Of a stretch of DNA of 64,000 nt, positions 30,890 to 42,889 are shown in pieces. Origin of the DNA: Elymus sibiricus (taxonomy: Eukaryota; Streptophyta; Magnoliopsida; Poales; Poaceae); the NCBI GenBank assembly GCA_039707655.1, contig CM077665.1, positions 307,210,486 through 307,274,485 of the forward strand. The letters are read 5' to 3'. The notes beneath the pieces are model-generated. The model saw only the letters and a program-made list of their open reading frames with translations, made no database searches and was not told the DNA's origin. Positions within the stretch are counted from its first letter, which is position 1; the number at the start of each line of letters is the position of its first letter. Both the position numbers and the translations under genes were made by a program.

Positions 30890-31987
30890 ATGGCTCGTCT
30901 TCTCATAAGCCATGGGGCCCATGGCCAGGATGCCACTGTCCCTGGACAAGCCCCCGCGGGCGGCGGTGCCCTGTCGCGTGTCGATCCGACTGACCATCTC
31001 GGCCAGATCGGAAGTTTCTTCCCCGGTCAAGAAATCAGATTCGGGAACCTAGAGTTCGCCGCTGATTCATGGGGAGAACTCGTTTGGATGAGGCCCTTAA
31101 CTCCCATGGAGAAGCCCGTAGAATCCGACGCCTTGACGCCGGAAGCATCGGGCGTCACCTCCGAGGTGGCCTCTCCCCTCGGGCCGTCTAGCACTCCCAA
31201 CCCCGTTGGTACGCCCGAACATAACTCGGATTCGCCTTCGAACGATCCTGGGACCACGGCATCACAGATCGGTCTCGTGCGCTTCAGCAGCGCATACTCC
31301 GCCGACATCTCGTCCTTGAACGAGCTACTGGATCGGATTCGAACCTTTGACCTGGCCGACCACCACCAGACCCCGATCTATGATCGGATCGGGCTTAAAC
31401 CCGATGACAGGGAGATTCGCACTCCCTCGGTCAGTCACTTAGTCGCCACCGTCGAGTGCCCGGCCGGAGGCTCGTACCCACAACAGCCGAAACTAAAAAC
31501 AGTTTATATCCCGGTCTCCGATCATCAAGATCCCTCGGATAACCCAGACTCGGGAGTTCGCTCCAAAAATAGTTCGGGATCGATTCCCGATCTTGCGCGC
31601 AGCCCGAACCCTATGCCGAACCCCATTGTTCCGGACTCACATCACGGCGCGGAGACGAAATTTTTCCCACCCGCCACCCAAGTCGAGCACTCGCGCATCG
31701 CAGGAGAGTCCAAGTCTTCGGACTTATGGAACGTCAAACAATTACCAAGGGAGTCGGTTCACCACTTTTGGGCCAGACTCCTCCTCGTCAGAGATAGGGT
31801 ACCAGGCTCTAGTGACCAGGATATAATGGCGACTTTCAGTCGCAATTGTCATGATGAAGGGGTCCTCAATGCCCTATCCCGGCGACATGCCCTATCTCGG
31901 ACCTGGTACAAAAGTACTGTGCCATGGAGAGCACCTAGCAAGCTGAACGGCTACTCGCGGAACCAGACTTTACCGAACGCCCTATAG
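30890..31987 (+). CDS. Tat-element gag (atypical, short)
   Basis: A 365-codon frame starting MARLLISHGAHGQD. The N-terminal two thirds are Pro/Ser/Asp-rich, with repeated SDNPDS- and PNPMPNP-type segments. The C-terminal part has LWNVKQLPRESVHHFWARLL and a VLNALSRRHALSRTW block that matches the end of the Gag core (usually E-S-V-R-x-F-W-x-R-F). The preceding LKGxARHWLNSL portion of a usual Tat Gag is not seen, so the domain is partial. After the stop near 31987, sequence to 32061 is non-coding or shifted linker. Confidence 0.6.
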   Translation: MARLLISHGAHGQDATVPGQAPAGGGALSRVDPTDHLGQIGSFFPGQEIRFGNLEFAADSWGELVWMRPLTPMEKPVESDALTPEASGVTSEVASPLGPSSTPNPVGTPEHNSDSPSNDPGTTASQIGLVRFSSAYSADISSLNELLDRIRTFDLADHHQTPIYDRIGLKPDDREIRTPSVSHLVATVECPAGGSYPQQPKLKTVYIPVSDHQDPSDNPDSGVRSKNSSGSIPDLARSPNPMPNPIVPDSHHGAETKFFPPATQVEHSRIAGESKSSDLWNVKQLPRESVHHFWARLLLVRDRVPGSSDQDIMATFSRNCHDEGVLNALSRRHALSRTWYKSTVPWRAPSKLNGYSRNQTLPNAL

Positions 31988-32061
31988 GAGATCGGAAAAA
32001 GAGGATACCCCCGAAGTGGCTAGCCGAACACGAACCCACCGAGAAGAGAAATAGACTCCCT

Positions 32062-33558
32062 ATGGGGGCCAGAACCATCCTTGATGGACTGCTGGACAAA
32101 CCATGCCCTATACATTCTGTCTTGCTGAACACAAACCCGACTCACAGCCTTAGAGCTTGCTGGGTCGTCAGGCAGGTCACAAAAAGTGGAGAAGCCATTC
32201 TCCAGGACCAACCGCCGAACAGGTGCCGCATAATGCCACGAGAATACAATGCGGAAGTCCTGACGATCTACGAAACGTTCCCCTCTCGGAACAGGAGAAA
32301 AAGGGCGCTTAAAGAACTCGAACAGGTCTACCATGTGGCGGCAGCAAGTCCATGGGCAGACACACCGATCACCTTCGGAGACACTGACCAACCAACCATC
32401 CGTCCCGGTCGAACACCGGCCGCACTGGTCCTAAACCCCATCGTCGACGGTTTTAGGCTGCAGAAGGTGCTAATGGATGGTGGCAGTGGTTTGAACCTCA
32501 TCTACGAAGACACCCTGGAAAAAATGCAGTTCGACCGATCTCGCATCGAGCATAGCAACACAACCTTCCGGGGGATCATCCCTGGGAAAGAGGCGCGTTG
32601 CTCAGGACGTGTCACCCTTGACGTAGTGTTCGGCACACCCGACAACTATCGATCCGAAGAACTTCTCTTCCATATCGTGCCCTTCCCCAGTGGCTACCAC
32701 GCTCTATTGGGGCGTGAAGCCTTCACAAAATTCCAGGCTGTACCCCATTACGGGTATATGAAGCTCAAGATGCCAGGCCCAAACGGGGTAATCACAATTG
32801 CCAGTGATCCGAGTACAGCCCTTCGAGCCGAAAACAAAACCGCAGCGCTCGCCCTCGAGGCACTAGCCGAGACCTTTGCTGCAGAGGAATTGACCGCACT
32901 CCGGTCAACAGTGGATAAGGACGATGTAATCCTTAGTAAAAGGCCCAAACCCACGTCCTTTAAACCTGCAAAAGAAATTGTTAAATTTCAGGTACACCCA
33001 ATGGACCCTAGTAAAACAGCGTCCATCGGAGCTCAGCTGGACCCCACGGTGGACGAAGCGCTGCGAGCATTCTTACAAGAAAATTGGGACATCTTCGCCT
33101 GGCATCCTTCCGATATGCCAGGTATCCCACGGCAGCTAGCAGAACATAGTCTGAATATAATCCCAGGCTTTAAGCCTGTCAAACAGACTCTGCGCCGCTT
33201 CTCCGAACCCAAACGGCAAGCTATGGGTGAAGAACTAGCAAAACTGCTAGAGGCCGGATTCATACGGGAGATCGAACACCCTGAATGGTTGGCAAATCTG
33301 GTGATGGTACCAAAGAAAGATAAATCCTGGTGGCTGTGCGTCGACTTCAAAGACCTTAACAAGGCCTGCCCTAAGGACCCTTTCCCCCTACCACGGATAG
33401 ACCAGATCATTGACACCACAGCCGGACACGATTCACTGTGTTTCCTCGACGCTTACTCCAGATACCATCAGATCAAAATGAAGGATCCGACCAAGCTGCA
33501 ACCGCATTCATCACCCCATACGGGCCATTCTGCTTCAACACAATGCCTTTTGGGCTAA
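32062..33558 (+). pseudogene. Tat-element protease and start of reverse transcriptase
   Basis: A 498-codon frame. Protease landmarks are VLMDGGSGLNLIYEDTL (active-site DGGS intact), STFRGIIPGKEA-like sequence, GYHALLGREAFTKF and MPGPNGVITI. RT follows with WDIFAWHPSDMPGIP, LRRFSEPKRQAMGEELAKLL, CVDFKDLNKACPKDPF and FLDAYSRYHQIKM, where the usual Gly is Arg. The frame is lost near 33480, directly after HQIKM, and RT continues in the frame open from 33438. Confidence 0.85.
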
Positions 33559-34397
33559 AAAATGCTGGGGCTACATACCAGCGCATGATCCAGACCGGTC
33601 TCGAAAAACAGGTTGGCAAAACAGTCGAGGCATACGTGGACAATGTGGTCATTAAAACCAAACACGTCAGCCAGTTGATCGACGACTTAAGGCAAACCTC
33701 TGCCAGCTTACGCAAGTACGATATACGACTCAATCCGGAGAAATGTGTCTTTGGAGTCCCTGCTGGTAAACTGCTCGGATTCATTGTTTCCCACAGAGGA
33801 ATAGAAGCGAATCCGGCTAAGATCCGCGCCCTATCGGAACTTGCAATTCCCACAGAGCTCAAGCACGTCCAAAAATTGGCGGGTTGCGTGGCGGCATTAA
33901 GCCGCTTTATCTCCCGTCTCGGCGAAAATGCCTTACCGCTCTACAGGCTGCTGAAACGGACCAACAACTTCGTATGGACCGATGAAGCAGCCGCCGCGTT
34001 AGAGGAAATTAAAACACTGCTGGCAAGAAACCTCATACTCACAGCACCAGGCGCCGGTGAATCAATGTTATTATACATATCGGCCACCAACCAAGTGGTT
34101 AGCGCAGTGCTCGTCGTCGAACGAGAGGAGGAGGGTCACAAATTCCGGATACAGAAGCCGGTCTACTATGTGTCAGAAGTACTAACGCAATGCAAGTCCA
34201 GATACCCGCATTACCAGAAGATAGCCTATACAGTATTTATGGCATCGCGAAAATTAAGACACTACTTTCAAGAGTGTTCGGTCACGGTGGCCTCCGAAGT
34301 ACCCCTGAATGATATAATCAATAACAGGGATGCCACCGGCCGCATAGCCAAATGGGCAATTGAACTCCTTCCTTTCGAAATCGCCTACAAGCCATGA
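33438..34397 (+). pseudogene. Tat-element reverse transcriptase (C-terminal) and first RNase H
   Basis: Continues RT after a one-frame shift: ATAFITPYGPFCFNTMPFG, LKNAGATYQRMI, the catalytic box as YVDNVVIK (33633 onward) where the second Asp of YVDD is Asn, then LGFIVSHRGIEANPAKIRAL. RNase H follows: NLILTAPGAGESMLLYIS, KPVYYVSEVLTQCKSRYPHYQ and GRIAKWAIELLPFEIAYKP, ending at a TGA at 34395-34397. The Asn in YVDN would abolish polymerization. Downstream the second RNase H continues in the same frame after the stop. Confidence 0.85.
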
Positions 34398-34910
34398 CGA
34401 GCTATTAAATCTCAGGTCCTGGCAGATTTCCTCGCCGAATGGACAGAGGACGAGCTCCCCAGGGAATATAGCACATACTCCCATTGGACGATGTACTTCG
34501 ACGGATCCAAAACACTGGCCGGACTGGGGGCTGGATTATTCTCACATCCCCCACAGGCGACAACCTTCGATATGTGTTACAAATCATGTATGCCGATTCC
34601 AACAACGCGGCCGAGTACGAAGCACTCTTGCATGGTCTTCGGATGGCAGCTTCAATGGGTATACAACGACTGGAGGTACGGGGAGACTCCAACTTGGCCA
34701 TCTCTCAAATCAACGGCAAATTCGATGCAAAAAACCCGAAGATGGCGGCTTATAGAAACGCCGTTCTTGAAATATCTACACGGTTCGAGGGGCTGGAATT
34801 CCACCACGTCGCCAGAGACAACAACCAGGCCGCTGACATACTGGCCCGTATGGGGGCCAAACGCGACCCTGTCCCAAAAGCCATCGGTGGTTTGGCAGGA
34901 CGACGATAAG
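34398..34910 (+). pseudogene. Tat-element second RNase H (RVT_3 type)
   Basis: Begins RAIKSQVLADFLAEWTEDEL, then THW-like YSHWTMYFDGSKTLAGLGAG, with a frame change near 34560, then DSNNAAEYEALLHGLRMAAS, GDSNLAISQINGKFDAK and HHVARDNNQAADILARMGA. The AEYEAL and N-N-x-A-D boxes are hallmarks of the duplicated RNase H of Tat elements. The catalytic Asp of MYFDGS is present. The frame change makes it non-functional. Confidence 0.8.
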
Positions 34911-36269
34911 GGCGCCGGATCCATCAGTGCGGGAGAAGTTGTTCACCCTATAAACGAACCAGACGATCAAATCATCGGCGGCTCCATAATGGACGAAACG
35001 CCTTTGGCTCATGAGGTCATGGCAGTAATTGCACCATGGACTGAGCCCTTCCTCGCCTACCTTCTTCGTCAAGAACTTCCCGATGACCAAACAGAGGCGA
35101 GACGCATAGTTCGGCGATCCAAGGCCTATAAGGTCCAGGAGGGTGAGTTATACAAGAAAAGCACCACCGGAGTACTCCAACGGTGCATATCTGAGGAAGA
35201 AGGAAGGCAGCTTCTGGCCGAAATCCACGCAGGAATGGGCGGCCATCATGCCGCGGCAAGGGCCTTAGTAAGCAAGGCCTTCCGGGCTGGTTTCTTCTGG
35301 CCCACCGCTCGAGCGGATGCCCAGTCGCTTGTCCAATACTGCGTGGGATGCCAACTTTTTGCAAATCAAAGTCACATGCCCCCAACGGCTCTTCGGACTA
35401 TTCCGATCACTTGGCCTTTTGCGGTCTGGGGGATGGACATGGTCGGGCAACTTAAAGGGGGGACCAAGAAAAATAAATACCTACTGGTCATGGTGGACAA
35501 GTTCACCAAATGGATCGAAGCAAAACATGTCAAATCAGCCAAGTCCGGACAAGTAATCAACTTTATATCCGGCGTGGTACACCGTTACGGCATCCCTCAT
35601 AGTATAATAACGGACAACGGATCCAACTTCACCGCCCAAGAGGTGAAAGACTGGTGTACAAAGATGGGCATCAAGGTCGATTACGCGTCAGTATATCACC
35701 CACAGACTAATGGACAAGTCGAACGGGCCAACGGCCTCATCATGAGTGGCATTAAACCCCGTCTGGTCCAATCTCATCATGAGTCCGACTGCCATTGGGT
35801 GGAGGAGCTCGACTCCGTCCTATGGGGCCTACGTACCACCCCGAACTGATCAACGGGATACACACCGTTCTTCATGGTCTACGGGGCAGAAGCGGTCCTT
35901 CCCTGTGATATAATTCACGATGCACCAAGGGTGCGCATGTATGAAGAAAAGGAGGCCGAGTTAGATCGGCAGGATGACTTGGACGCCTTGGAAGGAGAGC
36001 GCGACATAGCTCAGGCTCGCTCTACTTTTTATCAACAGCAGACCCGACGTTACCAGAGCAGGGAGGTCAGGGCGAAAGCATATAACGTGGGTGAACTCGT
36101 CTTACGGCTCCCCGAGAAGCAAAAGCACAAGCTCAATCCCAAATGGGAGGGCCCCTTCATAATCGATGAAGTGCTCGCAGGAGGGGCTTATCGTCTTCGA
36201 AGCCCGGCAGATAACCGCCTCGAACCACACCCATGGAACGCAGCTCGTCTTCGGCGTTTTTACGGCTAG
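34911..36269 (+). pseudogene. Tat-element integrase
   Basis: H2C2 zinc-binding domain (IHAGMGGHHAAARAL .. CVGCQLF), then the core with Asp in GMDMVGQL, Asp in ITDNGSNF and Glu in TNGQVERANGLIMSG: all three catalytic positions are kept. A stop at 35848 after LRTTPN splits off the C-terminal part (35874-36269), which has FFMVYGAEAVLP, a basic RRYQSREVRAK stretch and the WEGPFIIDEVL..WNAARLRRFYG module found at the end of Tat integrases. The stop is the only clear lesion. A CT-rich tract follows at 36284-36345. Confidence 0.85.
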
Positions 36270-37148
36270 ACCGGTGTCGTCAAACTCTTTACCCTCCTTT
36301 TTCTTTTTTCTTTTCTTTCTTTTTCTTTTCACTTTCCTTCCCTCCCAACTTGATTTTTGGCAGGTTCGGACTTTCGCTCTCCCCAAAGTCTGTGTTCGGC
36401 TAAACCGAGCTCGTGTTAAGTTTTCCGGCATACATCCTTAAATGTTAGACCCGAACAAAACACCCGGGGGCTTCTTCCCGAAGCCGATGACTATACACTT
36501 TGAGCATCTATTCACATTTCCTGTGTATGCATGTTTCCCTTGTCGGTTTTTACGCCATTATATGCATCAATTCGAACTAAGATTTTTGCCAAGCTGGGTT
36601 GCCTCGCTCCTGTGCTTACCCTCTACGTTCCCGATTGTTCGGCTAGAGGGTAAAGGGAGCACCTCTGCGATTGCTACGACCGGGTTATCCGGATACGTAC
36701 CTCAGACGGGTGAAGCCAAAAGCTAGCTATCTTTAGTAGAAAATTGATCGGCTACGATGGAAGCAACAAATATATGATGGTTGTTATTACCATTACACTG
36801 GCTTCTTCTCTCAAAATGTCCATTAGCCGCATACTAACAATATACGGCCTTACTATCCACGATTTACGTGACAACCCAAAGAAAGGCACTGATAGAGGTA
36901 CTATTTTCCTTGGAAGATGTTTCTTACGCTAAGCAGTAATATAACATATCTCCTTGTGCATCTACTGTATGTTCGCACCAAATGGCCGGATTGCCTGGTT
37001 CCTCGAAAGAATTCCCTTTAGCAAGGGAATTTTATAAGGAACACTCCCGTGCTCTTAGCGCGAGAGGTCGAAGCCGATGGCCGGTTAAGACAAAGTTCAC
37101 AGCACAGACGGAGCAATTTTTTGATTTCGAGTACATAGTTACATTGAA
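36270..37148. other. Spacer between integrase and antisense gene in the second Tat element
   Basis: Starts with a pyrimidine tract (36284-36345) on the plus strand. No supported gene, no LTR ends and no polypurine tract were seen. Confidence 0.5.
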
Positions 37149-38052
37149 TCACACATCTGGCTGCCGGTCAAGATTGTCTATCAAGGCATCCAGGGCACAA
37201 TCTTCTTGCGAGAGACGAGCGGCAGGCATCACTCGGTCATACACCAAGTGAAGCGGCACTTCTTGCCCATCAGGTCCCGCTGGCCCAACCCGAGCCATAT
37301 GCTCGGGGTCAAGGCCGGTGTATCGAGTCTTGATCATCGCCCATGCCTCTCGTGCTCCCTCCCGGCAAGCCGATGTCTTCCACAGCTCAAACCGACTCCG
37401 GACTTCCTTGAACCGATCAGCTAGTTCGGTCATCCCTTCCGGAGGCTTCTCGGTAGGCCATAGCGCTTTTATCATGCTCCTCATAGCCTTTCGCGCCCGC
37501 TCATGAACGGCGGACAGCTCCTTCAGAAGGCTCCCCCGGTAGGATCCGACCTCTTCTTTCGGACGCCCGGTTAGGAGACGTATAGATACAACGAGGCATG
37601 TACACTCAACTTTATGTCGGAACAATACCCTTTTCGACGTCACAGTCACACTTACCAAACATGCCCCTCCGTAATTTCTGGTTCTCTTCTTGGGTCTGGG
37701 CCAATTGAGTCTTTAAACACTCAATTTCATCGGCCTGCTGCTTGTTTTCCGCCTGGAGGCGTTTCTTCTCCTCTAGGTTTCGTTGCAACGAAAGGCAGCC
37801 GGCCTAATGCTGGGACTCGGCGTACCTCTGAGATTCTCGGGCTGCATCTAAATCTTTTTGCAATTGCCCTATAGATTCAGCTGCTAAAAAGTGCCCTCAC
37901 ATCAGCAAGGAATTATGTACTAAGATCAGCAAAATGGATATACTCACCATGCGCCTCCCGGGTAAATTTCTTCACTTGCTCAAGTTCGGCCTTCATAGCC
38001 TCCACCTGTGTTCGGCTCGCCTCCAATTCATTGGCTAGTTGCTCGTTCTGCT
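37149..38052 (-). pseudogene. Antisense gene of the second Tat element, 3' exons (coiled coil plus conserved C-terminal domain)
   Basis: Runs opposite to pol. Three exons can be read: 38052-37948 (partial, QQNEQLANELEASRTQVEAM), 37880-37656 (QLQKDLDAARESQRYAESQH, then a stop, then LQRNLEEKKRLQAENKQQ), and about 37560-37149. Introns have GT-AG ends (donors at 37947 and 37655, GTGAGT and GTAAGT; the acceptor of the second is not certain). The last exon has IKALWPTEKPPEGMTELADR and LWKTSACREGAREAWAMIK, matching the LWP-x5-P-x2-M-x2-L and W-x2-SA-x4-GA pattern of the last exon at 12872-13596. The 5' exons, including any transposase_28 domain, are lost at 38052. Confidence 0.7.
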
Positions 38053-40681
38053 GCCTTGAACTTGTCAAAAACCTTTTGCAACAAGTCGAGCTTTAAAGAC
38101 AGTGACATTAACATTAGCGTATGTTTTCTTCTTAAAGACCCATTTGTTCTTAATGGCCTTTCGGTCGGGTAAGTCCACCAAAGTCCATAATTGGTTTTCA
38201 TACACGGATCCTATTTCGGATTTCGTGGCCTATAGCCGTTCTTCGGAATCCGGTCTCATCATTGCTTCCTCATAATTCGTAGGTTCATTGTTGTCTAACA
38301 ACATGACGTCTGAGATAGGATTACCATACCATTCAGGGGCAGTACGTGTCCTGGTCGACCTACGAAGTTCAGCAGTAGCCTGATTCAAAGTTTCATGATC
38401 ATCATCATTAGCTTCCTCTCTAGCTGGTGTAGGCACAACGGGAACATCTTTCTGTGCTGCACTACTCTCCAATTCGAGAGAAGGTTCGATAACCTTGTCA
38501 AGCTCTACCTTTCTCCCACTTACTTCTTTCGAGAGGAACTCTTTCTATAGAAAGGATCCATTCTTGGCAACAAATATCTTGCCCAAGGGTCTGTGATAGA
38601 AGGTATACCTAGTTGTCTCTTTGGGGTATCCTATGAAGACGCATTTTTCTGCTTTGGGTTTGAGCTTCTCAGGGTGTAGCCTCTTGACATAAGTGTCGCA
38701 TCCCCAAACTTTAAGAAACAATAACTGAGGTTTCTTGCCAAACCATAATTCATATGGTGTTGTTTCAACGGATTAAGATGGTGCCCTATTTAAAGTGAAT
38801 GTGGATATCTCTAATGCATAACCCCAAACGATGGTGGTAAATCGGTAAGAGACATCATAGAACGCACGATGTCTAATAGAGTACGATTACGACATTGGGA
38901 CACACCATTACGTTGTGGTGTTCTAGGTGGAGTGAGTTGTGAAACAATTTCACACTGTCTTAAATGCATACCAAACTCGTAACTCAGATATTCACCTCCA
39001 AGATGAGATCATGGAAGTTTTATCTTCTTATTACGATGATTTTCTACTTCACTCTGAAACTCACTGAACTTTCAAATGTTTCAGACTTGTGTTTCATTAA
39101 GTAAATATACCCATATCTACTTAAATCATCTATGAACGTCAGGAAATAACGATATCCATCGTCTGCTTCAACACTCATTGGACTGCATACAGTGATATGT
39201 ATTATTTCCAACAAGTCACTCGCCTACTCCATTGTACTGGAAAACGGGGTTATGGTCATCTTGCCCATGAGGCATGGTTCACATGTTTCAAATGATTCAA
39301 AGTCAAGTGATTCCAGAAGTCCATCAGTATGGAGTTTCTTCATGCGCTTTGCACCAATATGACCTAAGCGCCAATGCCACAAGTATGTGGTACTATCATT
39401 ATTCACTTTGCATATTTTGACATCAATATTATGAACATGTGTATCAAAAGTATCAAGATTCAACAAGAATAAACCATTCACATTGGGTGCATGGCCATAA
39501 ATATATTACTCATATAAATAGAACAATCATTTTCTCGGATTTAAATGAATAGCCGTCTCGCAATAAACGAGATCCAGCTATAATGTTCATGCTTAATGCA
39601 GTCACCAAATAACAATTATTTAGGTTCAAAACTAATCCGGAAGGTAGACGTAGAGGGAGCATGCCTACCGCGATCCACATCAACCTTGGAGCCATTTCCA
39701 ACGCACATTGTCACCTCGTCCTTAGTTAGTCTCCGTTTATTTTGCAGCCCCATTTTCAAGTTAAAAATATTAGCAACTGAACCAGTATCAAATACCCAGG
39801 CGCTACTACGAGAACTATTAAGGTGCACATCAATAACATGTATATCAAATATACCTTCGTTGACGTTTCCAGCCTTCTTATCTGCCAAGTACTTGGCATA
39901 GTTACTCTTCCAGTGGCCATTGCTCTTGCAGTAGAAACCCTCAATGTCAGGTTTAGGTCCAGCCTTGGGCTTCTTCACAGGAGTAGCAACTTGCTTTCCA
40001 TTCTTCTTGAAGTTCCCTTTCTTTCCCTTAGCCAAACCGATGGTCCTTTTGACCATCAACACTTGATGCTCTTTCTTGATTTCCACTTATGTGGTTTTAA
40101 GCATCACAAAAAGCTCGGGGAGTGTCTTCTACATCCCTTCAATGTTATAGTTGATCACAAAGCCCTTGTAGCTTGGTGGCAGTGACTGGAGAATCTTGTC
40201 AATCGCTACTTCAACAGGAATACTAACTCCCAACTGATTCAGGCGATTGGCGTACCCAGATATTTTGAGTACATGCTCGCTAACGGAGTTGTTCTCTTCC
40301 ATCTTACAGCTAAAGAACTTTTCGAAGGCATCATACCTCTCCACATGAGCGTGAGTCTAAAACACCATTTTATGTTCCTCAATCATCTCGTATGCCCCAT
40401 GGTGCTTAAACATTTTTGGAGCCTTGGTTCTAAGCCGTACAACATGGCGCACTAAATTATCGAGTAGTCATCAAACCATGTCTGCGAGATGATCACAACA
40501 TTTATAGACGTCCCGAGAAGGGGTGGCGCATGGAGTGGTGCATCAAGGACATAAGCCTTCTGTGCAGCAGTGAGGAGAATCCTCATATTATGGAGCCAGT
40601 ATGCAAAGTTGCTTCCATCATCTTGTAGTTTTTTTTCTCTAGGAACGCATTGAAATTGAGCGGAGCTACAGCACGAACCAT
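38053..40681 (-). pseudogene. Copia gag-pol, 5' half (gag, zinc knuckle, protease, GAG-pre-integrase, integrase, RT start)
   Basis: Starts MVRAVAPLNFNAFLERKKL at 40681. Gag continues in shifted frames (FSCKMEENNSVSEHVLKISG, QSLPPSYKGFVINY). A decayed CCHC knuckle reads GFYCKSNGHWKSNYAKYL, with the third Cys changed to Tyr. Protease reads WVFDTGSVANI with the catalytic DTG kept. The GAG-pre-integrase domain is LWHWRLGHIGAKRMKKLH..CEPCLMGKM. Integrase (about 38550-39220) is badly broken. The linker to RT (ELRRSTRTRTAPEWYG, NEPTNYEEAMM) is open at 38230-38472. Many frameshifts and stops; inactive. Confidence 0.85.
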
Positions 40682-41937
40682 TGATCTACAACATATTTGC
40701 AAAGACATTTTGACTATGTTCATGATAATTAGTTCAATCCAATCAAATTACTAATGAACTCCCACTTAAATCAACATCCCTCAAGTTGTTTAGTGATACA
40801 TGATCCAAATTCACTAACCCAAGTCCGACCATCACGTGAGATGGAGTAGTTTCAATGTTGAACATCAACATGTTGATCATACCATCCATATGAATCATGT
40901 TTAACCTTTCGGTTTGATGTGTTACGAGACCATGTCTGTATATGCTAGGCTCGTCAAGTTAACCAAAGTATTTCTGCATGTGTAAAACTGGCTTACACAT
41001 GTTGTATGTGAACGTAGAATTTATCACACCCGATCATCACGAGGTGCTTCAAAATGATGAACTTTCGCAATGGTGCATACTAAGGGAGAACACTTTTGTC
41101 TTGATATTAAGTGTGAGGGATCATCTTATAATGCTACTGTCGCGATCTAAGTAAGGTGCATAAAAAGACAAACAACACATGCAAGTAATATGTGACATCA
41201 TGTGGCCCCTTTCTTCTTGTGCCTTTGATCACCATCTCCAAAGCACCGGCATGATCACCATCACCACCAGCATGGCACCTTGGTCCTTGGTGCCATCATA
41301 TGGTTGTCTCCACCAACTTATTGATTCTATGACTATTGCTAACACATAGAGATAAAGTAAAGCAATTACATGGCATTTAAATATTGACACGCTGGTCATA
41401 CAATAAAATTAAGACAACCATATGGCTCCTACCGATTGTCGTACTCAGCGACATGCAAGTCACGAAAGATTAAAAAAACATGATCATCTCATACATCACA
41501 TATATCACATCACATCTTGTCCATACCACATCATATGCCTTGCAAAAACAAGTTAGACGTCCTCTACTTTGTTCTTGCAAAATTTACATGGCTTCTAAGG
41601 GTAATGTATAAGAACCGTTCTTGCCTACGCAAAGCCACAACGGTGATATACAAGTTGCCTTTTAACCTTTTTCAAGGACCGCGGTTGTCAAATCAGATTT
41701 TAACTAAACTGGAGAAGCAGACACCCGTCGGCCGCTTTATGTAATACAAGTTACATGTCAAGCGCGAAACTGGTCTCTTGTGCCTGAACGAGTAAAATTG
41801 GTCTGGCCCTCTTCATCCCACAATACCAGCAAATCCAAAATAACAAAGGAGGGTAGCAACATGAACATCAACGCCCACAAAAAAAATGTGTTCTACTCAT
41901 GCAAAACATCTACGCGTAGACGAGGTTGTGACACCAC
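40682..41937 (-). other. 5' leader and primer-binding site of the Copia element
   Basis: Non-coding leader between LTR and gag. On the minus strand the bases just after the LTR read GTGGTGTCACAAC, a decayed form of the initiator-tRNA-Met site TGGTATCAGAGC. No supported gene lies in this stretch. Confidence 0.6.
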
Positions 41938-42353
41938 TGATGGGAATTGTTGCATGGAAAACAAAAAAATCTTACGAATCCACCCAAGATATAATCTACT
42001 AGATGGTAGCAACGAGTGGGAAAGTCTACATACCCTTTTAGACCGAAAGCGGAAACGTTCTAACGAACGTGGTTGGTGTAATCGTACTGTCTTCACGATC
42101 CAATCCGATTTAGCACCGCACGAATGGCACCTCCGAGATATGCACATGTACGGCTCAATGACGTCTCCTTCTTCTTGATCCATCAAAGAAGAGTGAGAGG
42201 TATATGGGATCTAGGCCAGCATGACGACGTGGTGGTGGAGTTCATGGTGGAGCTCCGGCACGGCTTCGCCAAGCGTCTGGAAGGAGGAGGGAGGAGATGC
42301 GGGAGGGGAGACGACAAGTGTTTGGATGGGATGCTGCCCCCTATGCCTCCCCC

Positions 42354-42361
42354 CTTATATA
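42354..42361 (-). promoter_or_regulatory. TATA box of the Copia LTR
   Basis: Minus-strand TATATAAG in CGCCTATATAAGGGG, the standard position in Angela/WIS/BARE LTRs. Confidence 0.6.
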
Positions 42362-42884
42362 GGCGTGGGGGTGGAGGCTTGCCCTCCAAGCCCCTAGGGT
42401 CGGCGGCCAAAGGGGGGACTTGACCTTCAAGTCTCCCCCCTGCATATTTTGGGGTTAGGGTTCTCCTAGGCGCATGGGCCAAGGGGGGTTGGTGCACCTG
42501 GCCCATGTAGGGTTGGTGCTCGCACCCTTTGGGTCCATGTGGGTCATCCGGGGTAGGTGGGCACGACTAGTGGACCCTGAAACCTTCTAGAATCTCCTGA
42601 TACAAATACCGAAAAAAATTTGAACACTTTCCGGAACCCTGAAAACCACTTTCCTTATATGAAACTTTATCTCCGGATCATTCTGAAGCTCCTCGTGATA
42701 TCCCGGATCCCATCCGAGACTCCGAACTATCTTCGATCTCACCATTATGAATATCCCATTACTACCCTAGCGTTACGGAACGTTAAGTGTGTGGCCCTAC
42801 GGGTTCAAGAACATGCAGACATGACCGAGACAACTCTCCGATCTATAATAAATAGCGGGACATGGATGGCCATAATGACTCACA

Positions 42885-42889
42885 CATAT
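42885..42889. repeat. Target-site duplication, left, of the 4.2-kb insertion
   Basis: CATAT; partner at 47123-47127. Confidence 0.7.

Larger units (their letters stand above)
30375..38052 (+). mobile_element. Second Tat-lineage Gypsy element, plus strand, 3' LTR lost
   Basis: A short LTR (30375-30844) is followed by gag, protease, RT, two RNase H domains and integrase, then a minus-strand coiled-coil gene that is cut at 38052 by the Copia element. The LTR resembles the Nusif/Laura-type group of Triticeae elements. Coding frames are broken by shifts at about 33480, a stop at 34395-34397 and a stop at 35848. Possible target copy at the left is CTCGG (30370-30374). Confidence 0.85.
41938..42889 (-). 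repeat. Copia LTR, part with promoter and 3' end
   Basis: The 3' 952 bp of the LTR. It includes the TATA region (minus strand TATATAAG at 42354-42361) and the typical exon-like leader with an AAGCGGAAACG-type phrase. Ends CATCA next to the primer site. Continues after the insertion at 47128. Confidence 0.85.
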
